A stretch of DNA of 64,000 bases from Diploptera punctata (Eukaryota > Arthropoda > Insecta > Blattodea > Blaberidae), in NCBI GenBank assembly GCA_030220185.1, contig JASPKZ010007549.1, positions 124,001 through 188,000 of the forward strand, in the 5' to 3' direction. Of the stretch, positions 1 to 10,721 are shown in pieces. Position numbers and translations under genes: made by a program. The notes beneath the pieces were generated by a model. The model worked only from the letters and a program-made list of their open reading frames with translations. It was not told the origin of the DNA and searched no databases. Numbering within the stretch: position 1 is the stretch's first letter; each line of letters opens with the position of its first letter.

Positions 1-95
1 CATCACAGTCTACGAGACTTAAACTGCGATGGGCAGGACATTGGCACGAATGGGGAATAAAATACGTGCATGGAAGCTTCTTTCATTAATGAAAG
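1..95 (+). mobile_element. LINE-A fragment (with tiny inverted piece)
   Basis: Positions 24-95 match the LINE-A segment encoding RWAGHVARMGNER. Positions 4-22 are the same region on the opposite strand, so two short LINE-A pieces abut head to head at the window edge. It is not coding now. Confidence 0.7.
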
Positions 96-129
96 AAAAG
101 TAAATTATAAACGTCCAAAATTGAACTAT

Positions 130-195
130 AAATTGGAATTGCTGACTAAATTGCTTAGTTCACGCAATTCCTGCACGACGAAATTTCTCATTTAA
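130..195 (-). repeat. Short dispersed repeat, coding-like on minus strand
   Basis: About 65 bp shared with 4383-4446. On the minus strand both copies read as related peptides (FVVQELRELSNLVSNSN here, VAVQEMRQLSHCFSNSK there), with several conservative replacements. I do not recognise the family. It could be a relic of a transposon ORF. Confidence 0.4.
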
Positions 196-221
196 GTATG
201 TAACATACTTGAAGCTTCTAA

Positions 222-825
222 TAAGATCAATAAAAATAAATATATGGTCACACGTAGAAATACATTATATAATGGAAATGGACAGCTAATGACAAATGAG
301 GGAAATTTTGAGGAAGTGGCTGAATTCAAATACCTAGGAACAATAATCACAAATAGGAATGAGATGCACAAAGAAATTAAACATAGGCTCAATTCTGGAA
401 ATGCGTGGTATTATGTATTACAGGGACTCTTATCGTCCCAACTTCTCTGAAAAAACATTAAACTGAAAATATATAAAACAGTTATTCTTCCAGTTGTACT
501 ATATGGATGTGAAACATGGACTCATACTTTAAGGGAGGAGGAAAGATTACGAGTATTTGAGAATAAAGTTCTTATGAAAAATATTGGAGTAAAGAGGGAG
601 GAACAGACAGGTGAATGGAGAAGACTACAAACTAGTGAGCTACATGAACTTTATGGGAAAGCAGATATAATAACAGTAAAGTCTTGTAGACTGTGTTGGG
701 CAGGACATGTTACACGAATGTGGAATGAAAGAGCTGTTTGGAAGCTCCTCGTAAGAAAACAGAGGAATAACGCACAGTATGTAGGCCAAGAAACAGGTGA
801 GTAAATAACATTAACCATGATATAA
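222..825 (+). mobile_element. LINE-A 3' fragment, broken RT C-terminus
   Basis: Translates in pieces to the LINE-A segments KYMVTRRNTLYNGNGQL, EFKYLGTIITNRNEMHKEI, YGCETWT and CWAGHVTRMWNERAVWKLLV. Frameshifts and a stop after the LLSSQLL stretch break it. It begins inside the RT domain after the catalytic motif and ends before the usual GTAA-repeat tail, so both ends are missing. Confidence 0.9.
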
Positions 826-1927
826 ATAACTATACTGTAATATTACAAATTACCTACCTAGTGTGGGAAGTAACACCACTGCTTTTATGTATACTACGTA
901 CAACGTATATACAAAAATATATCCAAAAGGTAGTGTTAATACACATTATACGAAACAAATCACTGCATTTTAAATGAACTGAACTTTATTTGAAATCACA
1001 TATTCGCACCTGCCGCCATTTTATGCCCGATTGGCGTCACGGCCTGCTGTAGTCTCAACTATATTAGTTTCAGCATTTACCGTGAAACATTTGCTGTTAA
1101 TGTTAGTCAGTTGTTTATAATGAAGGGAAATATTTCCAACAAATATGTTATTATTTTGAAAACAGCACCGTGCAAAAAAATAATGTACAACACACGTTTG
1201 TGAAGAGTTTTACAGAGTCTCGGAAATTAAAAACCTCGCTATGTAATATAGTATTTCTGTGTGCCAGGGATAAGCTAGAGTGCGTGGGTTGAGGATGGAA
1301 TTATTTTGTTTAGAGGATTTAGGAAGGGAGAGTGTTTTATAAGTAGAGTGGAATGTCCTGAGGATGTTTTCAAAGTCAATGTTCGGGACGACTGCAAAGA
1401 AAACAACTCTCTAAGAGTATAGAATTTCTGTGAGATTTACTTTCTAACCTTAGCAAGTTTTATTAAAGTTTTTTTTTCTTTACCTTCCTGTTACAGGGTG
1501 GAGTTACATGTTGTATTCGCCCTTAGTAACAGAACTACCATCTCCTATTCATCACATCTTAGGGTTTTTTTTAAATTCCTAACATATCGCACTCCGGCAA
1601 GAATAACGTACAACTCATAAATGAACGAATTTGAGTTAAATCTTCAATTAAAAACACCACATTTTGTCTCTACAAGTCTGCAATAGTGACCTTATGAAAT
1701 TCCACAACTGGCCACTAGAGAGCGGAAATGTCGTTGATTCCCACAAACCTAGAACACACGGAGGAGAAAGTGGACAAGTTTCGCGTACATACCACAAGCG
1801 GCGCTAGTGTAGAACAACTAGCGATATCTAATTTTTTTCGATTTTTTCTGGTACTAAAATGAAATTCAGCACCGTCTGGTGGTAAAATTATGAATTATAA
1901 TTATAAAACATCATCTGGTGAATAATC
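826..1927. other. Non-repetitive AT-rich interval
   Basis: No gene, SINE or LINE similarity to the rest of the window was seen. A small cluster of promoter-like motifs lies at 1011-1041 (see its own entry). Two short related phrases containing TCTGGTG occur near 1877 and 1914. Confidence 0.5.
1011..1041 (-). promoter_or_regulatory. YY1-like plus inverted CCAAT cluster
   Basis: On the minus strand AAAATGGCGGC (1012-1022) fits the YY1 consensus, with a CCAAT box (1030-1034) and a CGTCAC/GTGACG half-site (1035-1040) beside it. On the minus strand the ATG is followed by CAG/GTGCGA, which could be a splice donor. Motif matches only; no gene is demonstrated. Confidence 0.2.
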
Positions 1928-1949
1928 ATGGAACTAAACTTTTATAGGA

Positions 1950-2445
1950 ATAAATACTATGCACTAGAAGTGATTTGGAAGAACCTAAATAAAGCAAACC
2001 TAGAGGAAATAGAGAAAGTCAAAGCACACTTTTTAAAGACAGCGCTTAGCGTATCAAAAATACACGCCTTCACTCCTAACATACATACTGACAAAGTAAC
2101 CCTTCTTCATAGAAGAGCTCCACCTGGACCTTCTCGTGCCGGCAACATATGCCTACAAAGAACTGCTGAGGGAAGTAAACGAGAAAAGAGAACAGATATG
2201 GCCTGAGTTCTGCGCAACGGATGCGATGATCTACAGGGAATGGACAGCAGCCAGATACGACCTCAGACACACCGTGACAAGAGTCGCGGTCCATGGTTTC
2301 CACCACAGGATATGTACAAGAGTGAAGCGCCATAACCCAGAAGAAAAAATGCAAGTGCAAACTATGTGGGTCACACTGCGACCGATATCACCTGTTACAG
2401 TGAAAAAACATAGGAACATCGATAACAGACTTCTGTAAGACATGA
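1950..2445 (+). mobile_element. LINE-B C-terminal fragment
   Basis: Peptides from two frames match the C-terminus of the LINE-B copy at 54-55 kb: IEKVKAHFLKTALSVSK, then HGFHHRICTRVKRHN and KCKCKLCGSHCDRYHLLQ. A frameshift near 2130 splits the reading. The zinc-binding-like motif C-x-C-x2-C-x3-C-x2-YH is present, but the codon where the last Cys is expected is TGA (2401-2403). Reading continues in frame to a stop at 2443-2445. Nonfunctional relic. Confidence 0.75.
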
Positions 2446-2485
2446 AAACAATTCTTTCTACATGGCCATTGGCTGCAATAATACC

Positions 2486-2517
<32 letters not shown>

Positions 2518-2520
2518 ATT
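2486..2520. repeat. (TTA)n microsatellite
   Basis: Imperfect ATT array directly before a LINE-A insertion. A further TTA run follows that insertion at about 3085, suggesting that the target was an ATT-rich site. Confidence 0.9.
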
Positions 2521-3084
2521 CTGGAAATGCATGCTATTATGCATTGCAGAGACTTTTGATGTCCCAACTCCTTTCAAAAAACGTTAAGCTGAAAATATAT
2601 AAAACTATTATTCTACCAGTTATATTATATGGGTGCGAAACATGGACTCTTACTTTAAGGAAGGAAAGGAGATTACGAGTATTTGAGAATAAAGATCTTA
2701 GGAAAACTTTTGGACCAAAGAGAGATGAACAGACAGGTGAATGGAGAAGACTACATAACAATGAACTACATGGTCTTTATAGGAAGCCAGATATAATAAG
2801 AACAGTTAAGTCTCGTAGACTGTGATGGGCAGGACATGTTGCACGTATGGGGAATGAAAGACGTGCATGGAAACTTCTTGTAGGAAAGCCAGAAGGAAAA
2901 CGCCCAGTTGGTAGACCAAGAATGAGGTGGGAGAGAACAACATTAACTATGATTTGAGGGAAGTAGATTATACAGGGAATGATTGGAAAGCATTAGCTCA
3001 GGATAGGGATGTATGGAGAGCTTATGTCCGCGCGGCCATGAACCTACGGGTTCGATAGTGCCAGTGAGTAAGTGAGTAAGTAAG
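2519..3084 (+). mobile_element. LINE-A, 5' truncated, with 3' tail
   Basis: Begins within the RT C-terminal region (CYYALQRLLMSQLLSKNVK), passes YGCETWT, DEQTGEWRRLHNNEL and WAGHVARMGNER, and ends with the conserved CGATAGTGCCAGTGAGTAAG followed by GTAA repeats. TGA replaces a Trp codon near 2823 and a 2-bp gain near 2933 shifts the frame. It lies between two ATT tracts. Confidence 0.9.
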
Positions 3085-3277
3085 TTTTATTATTATTATT
3101 AACATTTTAATTTATCTTAAATTATGGAATTATTTGTACCCAGCCTCTCAGACCTATTATTTTTTTTATTTTAACAGAAGGGAAGAATGGAAATAAATAA
3201 AACATGTTAATTTATTTTCGTTTATTAAAATTTAAAAACGTGCATTTTGAGCTCTTTTAAATATGTACAATTGACCT

Positions 3278-3689
3278 GTCGGCCCCGGTGGACTAGTGGT
3301 TATGCTCCTTGCCTGTGGTCCCGAGGGTCGCGGGTTCATACCCGGCCGTGGTCGATGGATTTTTTAGGACGGAAAAATCCAAGGAGCAAGTCCTCCGGGA
3401 GGGACTTTAAGCCGTGGGTCCCGAGTCTGAAGATTTTGAGGCTAGTAAAAAATCCTTAAGCCTGAATGAAAAGGCCTCTAAGCGAAATTTACCGAATTTT
3501 CCCGTCCTAGTACTACCTTGGTTTCCTAGATGTCAGTATGAGGCGGAACGCTGACCACGGACCACTCAAAATGACATCTATACGAAAACAAGTGTAACTA
3601 AATTAGTATGGTTCAAATTCTTCCCTGTAGGGGGAGAGCGCCTAAATCTCTGTTAAGGGAAAACATAGGCTTACAATAAAAAAAAAAAA
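3278..3689 (+). mobile_element. SINE-1, complete, with 12-bp TSD
   Basis: The tRNA-like head carries an A-box-like TGGACTAGTGG and a B-box-like GGTTCATACCC, followed by a roughly 300-bp body and a poly-A tail. It is flanked by perfect direct repeats TACAATTGACCT at 3266-3277 and 3690-3701, so both ends are defined. Other copies are at 30.2, 46.2 and 61.9 kb, with a 3' part at 31.5 kb. Confidence 0.92.
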
Positions 3690-3806
3690 TACAATTGACC
3701 TACCCCCTTATTCATATACAATATTTATTAAAGAACCTTAGCCATGTCGTACATCTGAAATCCATTATAAAGTTACTAACATTTTTTAAATGTTTATTAG
3801 AAATGT

Positions 3807-4136
3807 GTCCACCGCTGTGGTCTCGAGGTAGCGTGCTGCCTTGTCACGCAGCGGGCCCGGGTTCGATCCCCGGTCGGGGCAGTTTTTCTTGGTGAGGTTT
3901 TTATCGGGGTTTTTCCTCACCTGTAAGACAAATGTCAGGAAAACTTTAAGGCCCAAACGGTCCCCGAAATCATATGGCCATAATCATCATCATCACCCTT
4001 ATCATTATCATCATCATCCTTCACAGGTGTGGAAGCTACCACACCTACACAATTCCCTAGTAAAGCTGCAAGCATAGCATGAAAATGCTATGATTGCAGT
4101 GAAGGACCTGCCTTCGGGCAGAATTACTATGGATGG
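3807..4136 (+). mobile_element. SINE-2 (tail type a), complete, with TSD
   Basis: tRNA-like head with near A-box TGGTCTCGAGG and exact B-box GGTTCGATCCC. The body contains CCTCACCTGTAAGACAAATG, a CAT-rich stretch, and the type-a tail ending in TACTATGGATGG. Flanking direct repeats ATTAGAAATGT lie at 3796-3806 and 4137-4147. Confidence 0.92.
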
Positions 4137-4147
4137 ATTAGAAATGT

Positions 4148-4837
4148 CTGTACACTAACATCACTTTTCTTAACCTAACAAATCTTAGAATTTCGCAGAA
4201 GAAGAATTAAACATTTTTTTTTACAGTGAAAAAGAACTTGATTGAACAATACGATACTTGGTTGAACATTGTTCCGAAGAATTGTTGATGTTTTGAACAC
4301 AAAATCACATAAAACTACAATTTTCAATTTCTGGACTTGGTTCACTTTTCCTATCAACTCCTCTAAACCACAAAAATCGGGCCATAATTTCGAATTGCTG
4401 AAGCAATGGCTTAGTTGACGCATTTCCTGTACCGCGACTTTCTGCACAATTTGAATATTAATGTGTTTGAAATGAGGCAGTGCTGACCTCAGATTGTTTG
4501 AAATGTTTCTCTAATCTTAGTAATGAACGTATAATATAGACAAGCCTCGCTCGGTTCATCTTAGTAGGGGGGGGTCTTCACCCCTGGAGCACCTTAATTA
4601 ACAAGACCCCCCTCACAGCAAACACAATACCAAGAGTGTGTGTTTTCTCATCTTGTGCTAACATTTATTCACTTACAGTTTCATACAGGCTGCAGGGTGC
4701 CTGCAAAGTGACACCACTTGTTTCGTTAGAAATTTTACTTAACATCTCAGTCGCGTTTCCATGGCAACCAAAGTCATTTCTATGTCACAACAAAATGTTT
4801 TGAAGGATTTATAAACTATTCTCATTATCATTATCAT
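4148..4837. other. Mostly unique DNA with a G-rich hairpin
   Basis: Contains the short dispersed repeat at 4383-4446 (minus) and an inverted repeat at 4565-4613 (AGGGGGGGGTCTT facing AAGACCCCCCT). No gene seen. Confidence 0.5.
4383..4446 (-). repeat. Short dispersed repeat, second copy
   Basis: Partner of 130-195. The minus-strand reading VAVQEMRQLSHCFSNSK continues in an open frame to about 4175, but nothing in that extension is recognisable. Confidence 0.4.
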
Positions 4838-5590
4838 AAGTAATGCCACGAGTGATTTCCAAATTATCGATAAATTCACGACTCACGAAATGAGGAGTGA
4901 ATTTATCTAGAGAATTTGGAAATCAAGAGTGGCATTTGTTAGGACTATTTAACGAATAAAATTAAGCTGTTTACTCACACATCATTATTTAACTATAGTT
5001 ATTTTAAAATATGTTTATATTTAATGTAAACGCGATGTTTGAAAACAAATAAGAAACGATAGGTACGCTTAATCTCCTTCTTTTGTTTATCACTGCAACC
5101 AGATCATACTATTTATTGCCAAAGGAACGCAATATTGTAGGAATGCTCTCTAGTGGAGAAAAAATTAAACACATCAAACTGTATATTAATTCATTTCTGA
5201 TGTCGTATGATGTAAATATGACAATTATATTTTTCTGGATTATTACCTGGGAAAAAATACATTTAAGAAAGTGCAAACAGTGGTTTCTTTTTTCTTTTTT
5301 TTTGTGGCATAATAAATTGCTACAAATGTTTTTATATTAACTCCTGCAAGCGCTATGTGTTGACATCTATGCACTAAACATACAATCTGGTAGCCGTATT
5401 TCTCACAGGCTCAGTCACTGCAAAATAATGGTCAGACCTGCTCAGAATATTAAAAAGGAGGAGCTTTCTTTAATATGGCAAATATAACACTGATAAATAT
5501 TTCGTGAAAACACGACTCTGATTGGTTGTAAAACAGAAATCATTGAAACGTGATTGGTCATTGACATGAGTTAAATAGCCGTCATAAAAA
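4838..5590 (+). repeat. Dispersed repeat R1, copy 1
   Basis: About 750 bp, also found at 35985-36735 and, interrupted, at 41993-43105. Its left end holds an imperfect inverted repeat with arms near 4851-4887 and 4898-4936 (ATGCCACnnnTGATTTCC type). No convincing ORF is conserved among copies. It is perhaps a non-autonomous DNA transposon; class unknown. Confidence 0.75.
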
Positions 5591-5636
5591 AATCCGTTTT
5601 AGGCCATGTGACCTGTGACGGTAAATATAAGGAAGA

Positions 5637-5925
5637 TGGTCTTTATCTCCCCACCGATTTTTGGTCTTCCTTGATCCCTATGTCCAGTTGGAGTATATTG
5701 GAATTCCAATTTTAGATTTCTCAAAATCGTCATAATTCTATTTGGCATCTTCTGAAATCAGAGGTTTGCTCAGAGGCACTTTGAGGACTCGGTACCCTCT
5801 GGTTAAAGTTCCTCGCGATGGAATTGACCATTGGATTCTTCAATTGTAAAAGTCTGTCAACTTCGGCAGCGTTTGAACCCGATACCCTTGGAACTAGAGG
5901 CAAGACCCATAACCCTTGGAACAGC
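5637..5925 (-). mobile_element. Probable LINE C-terminus (LINE-C/G-like)
   Basis: On the minus strand 5640-5760 reads MPNRIMTILRNLKLEF then YTPTGHRDQGRPK, the pattern RMPxxR...PxGxRxxGRPK shared by the LINE C-termini here. The part at 5760-5925 is unrecognised. Confidence 0.45.
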
Positions 5926-6093
5926 TTTGGGGATCCGATTTGATATCATTTTTTCAAGATGATGTTTCCAATTTAATTGCTACTGTTTAATATATTCCAA
6001 AACTGGCGTAGTCTTCAATTATTTTAAGATATCTGTGTTCCTTTTCTGATCCCATCTGGTGTAACCCGCTGTTCTGCGCATGAATCTCATTTC
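5926..6093 (-). mobile_element. LINE-C C-terminal fragment
   Basis: Minus-strand reading matches the LINE-C copies at 40.7 and 44.9 kb: RFMRRTAGYTRWDQKRNTDI, then QLNWKHHLERMSSNRIPKAV. It stops at 6093 exactly where a LINE-C 5' leader in the opposite orientation begins. Confidence 0.8.
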
Positions 6094-6482
6094 ACTCAGG
6101 GGTCCCCATCTAGGGGATATGTGGATGGAGACCACAAGGTGCCCAAGCTCAGCAAAACATTGCTTCCACTTGCTTGTGTTTTGCTCCTTACTTTTATCTT
6201 TAACTGATCTGGTATTTCTTCCACTTACTTATACCAGACTCTTTTAACTTTACTATCTAACCTCTCTTGGTTAACCCTTGTTTTTTCGACCCCGACGCTA
6301 TTAGGGCATCCGAGGGCTAGGGAGTCTTTCCTTTCTTCCATTTCTTCTTTCCTTTATTCTCTTTTTCTTCTCCAGAAAAGCCTGACCAGAAGCTATAAGA
6401 TGGCAGCCCCATCACTGGTCTTGCCTTCCTTTGGCCAGCAACCAATCGAAGGGACTATTATTATGCTTTCAAGTCTTATACG
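6094..6482 (+). mobile_element. LINE-C 5' leader (UTR) fragment
   Basis: Nearly identical to 40242-40600, which leads into an endonuclease start (STWNVQGIV). Starts with CTCAGGGGTCC, the same 5' end as the complete-ended copy at 40242. Oriented opposite to the adjacent LINE-C C-terminus. Confidence 0.8.
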
Positions 6483-6606
6483 AGAATTTCCCGGAAGAAT
6501 CCATAGAACTTTATTCTCAAATACTTGTAATCTTTTCTCCTCCCATAAAGTAAGAGTCCATGTTTCACATCCATATAATATAACTAGTACAATAACAGTT
6601 TTTCCT
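6483..6606 (-). mobile_element. LINE-A fragment
   Basis: Minus-strand match to the LINE-A region VILYGCETWTLTLREE...FENKVL. Truncated at both ends and abutting the LINE-C leader. Confidence 0.85.
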
Positions 6607-6611
6607 GAGTG

Positions 6612-6935
6612 AGTTTTTTTTTTTGGGAGGTGTTTCTCAGCTGTTAGACAAATGCCAGGGACGTTTAAGGTCTATAAGGTCCCCGAACATCACATAATCT
6701 CCATTATCACATTCGGCATGTTGAGTGTGTTTTATCTTAATGTTGTGTTGTCTCGGAGGTGGCTTTGACATCTGATCTCAGATTCGGGGAGGCTCTCCAT
6801 GTCCTTGCGTGGTCAGAAAAGTATGTGTGTCATCCATACTTAAAACCCCTCTCCCGACAGATCATGTCACTGAAAGGCCCGAGTGGCATGTGGCACGTAA
6901 AAGTACCTGTAAGGTGAGAGTTTAAACGGCGTTAA
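6612..6935 (+). mobile_element. SINE-2-like, tail type c (uninterrupted copy)
   Basis: The body resembles SINE-2 (TTAGACAAATGCCAG, GTCCCCGAACATCA), but the 3' part is different: TCGGAGGTGGC, AGTATGTGTGTCATCC, AAAGTACCTGTAAGGTGAGA. A second copy at 34.3-35.5 kb has a 952-bp insertion at the AAGT present here near 6820, so this copy serves as the empty site. Confidence 0.7.
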
Positions 6936-7067
6936 TGGAATGAAATAGTTCAACTTTTTTAAGAGAAGTTGGGATGACAAAAGTCCCTGTGATACATATT
7001 TTACTTGTTTGTCTTATTGTTTTATTTAAATATGACATATGTGGTTTTATGTATCATAAAAGTACGA

Positions 7068-7695
7068 CTAACTAACTCACTGGCACTATCGAAACCGTAG
7101 GTTCATGGCCGCGCGGACATAAGCTCTCCATACATCCCTATCCTGAGCTAATGCTTTCCAATCATCCCCTGTATAATCTACTTCCCTCAAATCATAATTA
7201 ATGTTATTCTCCCACCTCATTCGTGGCCTACCAACTGGGCGTTTTCCCTCTGGTTTTCCTACAAGAAGCTTCCATTCACGTCTTTCATTCCCATACGTGC
7301 AACATGTCCTGCCCATCGCAGTCTACGAGACTTAACTGTTCTTATTATATCTGGCTTCCTATAAAGACCATGCAATTCACTGTTATGCAGTCTTCTCCAT
7401 TCTCCTGTCTGTTCATCTCTCTTTGCTCCAACAAGTTTCCTAAGAACTTTTATTCTTAAATACTCGTAATCTCCTTTCCTCCCTTAACGTAAGAGTCCAT
7501 GTTTCGCATCGATATAATGTAACTGGCAAAATAATAGTTTTATAGGCCTGTATTTTCAATTTAATGTTTTTTTAAAGAAGTTGGGAAGTCAAGAGTCTCT
7601 GTAATACATAATAACACGCATTTCCAGAATTGAGCCTATGTTTAATTTCTTTGTGCATCTCATTCCTATTTGTGATTATTGTTCCTAGGTATTTG
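7068..7695 (-). mobile_element. LINE-A (older copy), 3' part
   Basis: Minus-strand LINE-A with its GTTA-type tail at 7068. Together with 9740-10014 it forms one copy flanked by 14-bp direct repeats TCATAAAAGTACGA at 7054-7067 and 10015-10028. It is split by a plus-strand LINE-A. The RT C-terminus reads GNERREWKLLVGKPEGKRPV and VGRPRMRWENN. Confidence 0.93.
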
Positions 7696-9709
7696 GGAGG
7701 CTATAAGAGATACTATTAAATTGTCAGCATCAGAAAGCATTGGTTGTTTAAAAAAGAGGCAAAACAAGAAATGGTTTGATGAGGAATGTGCCGACATTGT
7801 AAAGAAAAGAAAGCTAGCAAAAATGAAATGGTTACACGAGCCAAATGAGGTAAATTTAGAGCAATTGGGTAGTGTTAGACGGGAAACCACCAAGTTACTA
7901 AAGAGTAAGAAGAGGGAATATTTGAGAGAGAAGATTAATGATCTTGAAATGAATGCAAAAAATAGGAACATTAGAGAATTATATCAGGGAATTAGTATAG
8001 AGAAGAAAGGGTTTCAGGCTAGAACAAACATAATTCGGAATGAAAATGGGGATATGATTGCAGATTCCAAGAGTATATTAAATAGATGGAAAAGTTATTT
8101 TAATCAGCTATTAAATGTACATACAGAACAGGACATTGAGGAGAATAACTTACAGACAGCAGAAATGCTAGTCGCAGAGCCAAGTGCATTAGAGGTTGAA
8201 ATGGCAATTGAAAATTGAAGATGTATAAAGCATCAGGTTCAGATGAGATCCCAGCAGAACTGCTAAAATCAGGGGGAGAAAAATTGATGGACAAGATACG
8301 CTGGTTGCTTAGTATGATTTGGGAAAAAGAAGCTCTTCCAGATGAATGGAAGGAATCAATTATCGTACCAATTTATAAGAAAGGAGATAAAACTGATTGC
8401 AACAACTATAGGGGCATCTCATTACTTTTAACTTCGTACAAAATTCTAACAATATATTAGTTAGCAGACTTACTCCCTATATTGATGACATTCTAGGAGA
8501 TCATCAATGTGCATTTAGAAGAAACAGGTCTACAACAGATCAGATTTTTAGTATAAGACAGATTTTAGAAAAGAAATGGGAATATAATGGTACTGTACAT
8601 CAACTATATGTAGACTTCAAAAAAGCATATGATTCAATTAAGAGGGAGAAGTTATATAGTATCCTGCTGGAGTTTGGAATTCCTAAAAAGTTAGTTAGAC
8701 TTATACGAATGTGTCTAAATGGCTCAACGAGTAGGGTGCGTGTAGGCAAACAGTTTTCAGACACTTTTGAAATCCAGAATGGGTTAAAGCAAGGAGATGC
8801 ACTATCTCCTCTACTATTTAATTTTGTACTAGAGCATGCCATTAAATCTTTGGAGAATGAGGAAGGCTTACAACTTAATGGTATTAATAAGCTGTTAGTT
8901 TATGCTGATGATATAGTACTACTGGCCGATAGCGAGGAGATACTAAAGGCCAACACGCACACACTATTGAGTAACACTAAGAAATTAGGACTGGAAGTAA
9001 ATATCAGTAAAACTAAATATATGGTCACACGTAGAAATACATTATATAATGGAAATGGACAGCTAATGACAAATGAGGGAAATTTTGAGGAATTGGCTGA
9101 ATTCAAATACCTAGGAACAATAATCACAAATAGGAATGAGATGCACAAAGAAATTAAACATAGGCTCAATTCTGGAAATGCATGCTATTATGCATTGCAG
9201 AGACTTTTGATGTCCCAACTCCTTTCAAAAAACGTTAAGCTGAAAATATATAAAACTATTGTTCTACCAGTTATACTATATGGGTGCGAAACATGGACTC
9301 TTACTTTAGGGAGGAAAGGAGATTACGAGTATTTGAGAATAAAGTTCTTAGGAAAATTTTTGGACCAAAGAGAGATGAACAGACAGGTGAATGGAGAAGA
9401 CTACATAACAATGAACTACATGGTCTTTATAGGAAGCCAGATATAATAAGAACAGTTAAGTCCCGTAGACTGCGATGGGCAGGACATGTTGCGCGTATGG
9501 GGAATGAAAGACGTGCATGGAAACTTCTTGTAGGAAAGCCAGAAGGAAAACGCCCAGTTGGTAGACCAAAAATGAGGTGGGAGAACAACATTAACTATGA
9601 TTTGAGGGAAGTAGATTATACAGGGAATGATTGGAAAGCATTAGCTCAGGATAGGGATGTATGGAGAGCTTATGTCCGTGCGGCCATGAACCTACGGGTT
9701 CGATAGTGC
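7696..9709 (+). pseudogene. Reverse transcriptase of LINE-A (three frameshifts)
   Basis: RNA-directed DNA polymerase of a non-LTR retrotransposon, which would copy its own mRNA at a nicked target. RT motifs appear in order: ASGSDEIPAELL, IYKKGDKTDCNNYRGIS, QCAFRRNRSTTDQIF, catalytic LYVDFKKAYDS (about 8605-8636), NGLKQGDALSPLLFN, catalytic VYADDIVLL (about 8898), NISKTKYM and FKYLGTIIT. The C-terminus has YGCETWTLT, WAGHVARMGNER and GRPKMRW. Single-base losses near 8213, 8450 and 9307 break the frame; otherwise it is nearly intact, which suggests a fairly recent copy. Clade not resolved by eye. Confidence 0.9.
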
Positions 9710-9730
9710 CAGTGAGTAAGTAAGTAAGTA
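7696..9730 (+). mobile_element. LINE-A, most complete RT copy, nested insertion
   Basis: A 2035-bp, 5'-truncated LINE-A inserted into the older minus-strand copy with 9-bp direct repeats AGGTATTTG at 7687-7695 and 9731-9739. It lacks the endonuclease domain, starts in the endonuclease-RT linker (KKWFDEECADIVKKRKLAK), and contains the complete RT domain and C-terminus. It ends in CAGTGAG plus GTAA repeats. Confidence 0.95.
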
Positions 9731-9739
9731 AGGTATTTG

Positions 9740-10014
9740 AATTCAGCCACTTCCTCAAAATTTCCCTCATTTGTCATTAGCTGTCCATTTCCATTATATA
9801 ATGTATTTCTACGTGTGACCATATATTTAGTTTTATTGATATTTACTTCCAGTCCCAATTTCTTAGTGTTACTCAATAGTGTGTGCGTGTTGGCCTTTAT
9901 TATCTCCTCGCTATCGGCCAATATCACTACATCATCAGCATAAACTAACAGATTATTATTACCATTGAGTTGTAAGCCTTCCTCATTCTCTAAAGATTTG
10001 ATGGCCTGTTCTAA
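9740..10014 (-). mobile_element. LINE-A (older copy), 5' part after the nested insertion
   Basis: Continues the copy at 7068-7695 exactly from the target duplication and reads back through YNGNGQL, GLEVNINKTKYM and the region of the YADD motif. It ends at 10014 next to the 14-bp duplication. Confidence 0.93.
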
Positions 10015-10028
10015 TCATAAAAGTACGA

Positions 10029-10721
10029 TACTAGAATAATTGGTTTTCTTGCCAAGGAAGCAATCTAAAGGATTTTAACCCCTTAAAAATGCATCGACCC
10101 CCGCTGGGTTTAAATATGGTTACCGCCAGCCATCGAGACTGACAAGTCTACTCGGTTTTCGAATCTGGGTCGTTTGTGCAAAGAAAAACAATTAATTTTA
10201 CAAAATTATTCTCTAGAATATCAGTTGGATCGTAATACCATAAAAATAAAACAAAACGTAGCTTACAAATCAATTTAAAGTGTAATTCGCTAAACATTTG
10301 AATGTGATTCTGTCAGTAAGATAAAATGAAATGTCTCTTGAAAACAACTGAATTCGAAATAAATGAAGACGATGTAATTTTTTGTAAGTCTTTTGTCAAA
10401 TTAACAATCGTTAAGTTAAAAGAGGCTCTGGCATTAATTTTCATAAGAAACGTGTTTTTTATAAATCACATCAATTTTTAAATTCATTCGCTAGATGGCT
10501 CTCATTGTCAAGAGCATCATTAAAATCTTCTCTAAAAGGTGTCTTCCCGCTACAAGATTGGACCTGCAAAGAGATCCAGGTATCAGTGGACAATATAATG
10601 CGTATATCTGTCTCTCTCTATATCCATACATCCTTATTTGTGACAATGTTGCTACTTTGAAGTAGTTACGTTTATTTCCCTACAGATGTATTCTGCCTGC
10701 CTATATACGTAGTTACTTAAT
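10029..10721. other. Unique AT-rich interval
   Basis: No gene, repeat match or notable structure seen. Confidence 0.5.

Noticed and set aside
3278..3350. Functional tRNA genes at SINE heads
   Set aside because: A- and B-box motifs are followed by long common bodies and target duplications, so these are SINEs.
5083..5340. Open frame of 85 codons in repeat R1
   Set aside because: The equivalent region of the R1 copy at 36.2-36.5 kb has different frames and stops, so it is not under coding constraint.
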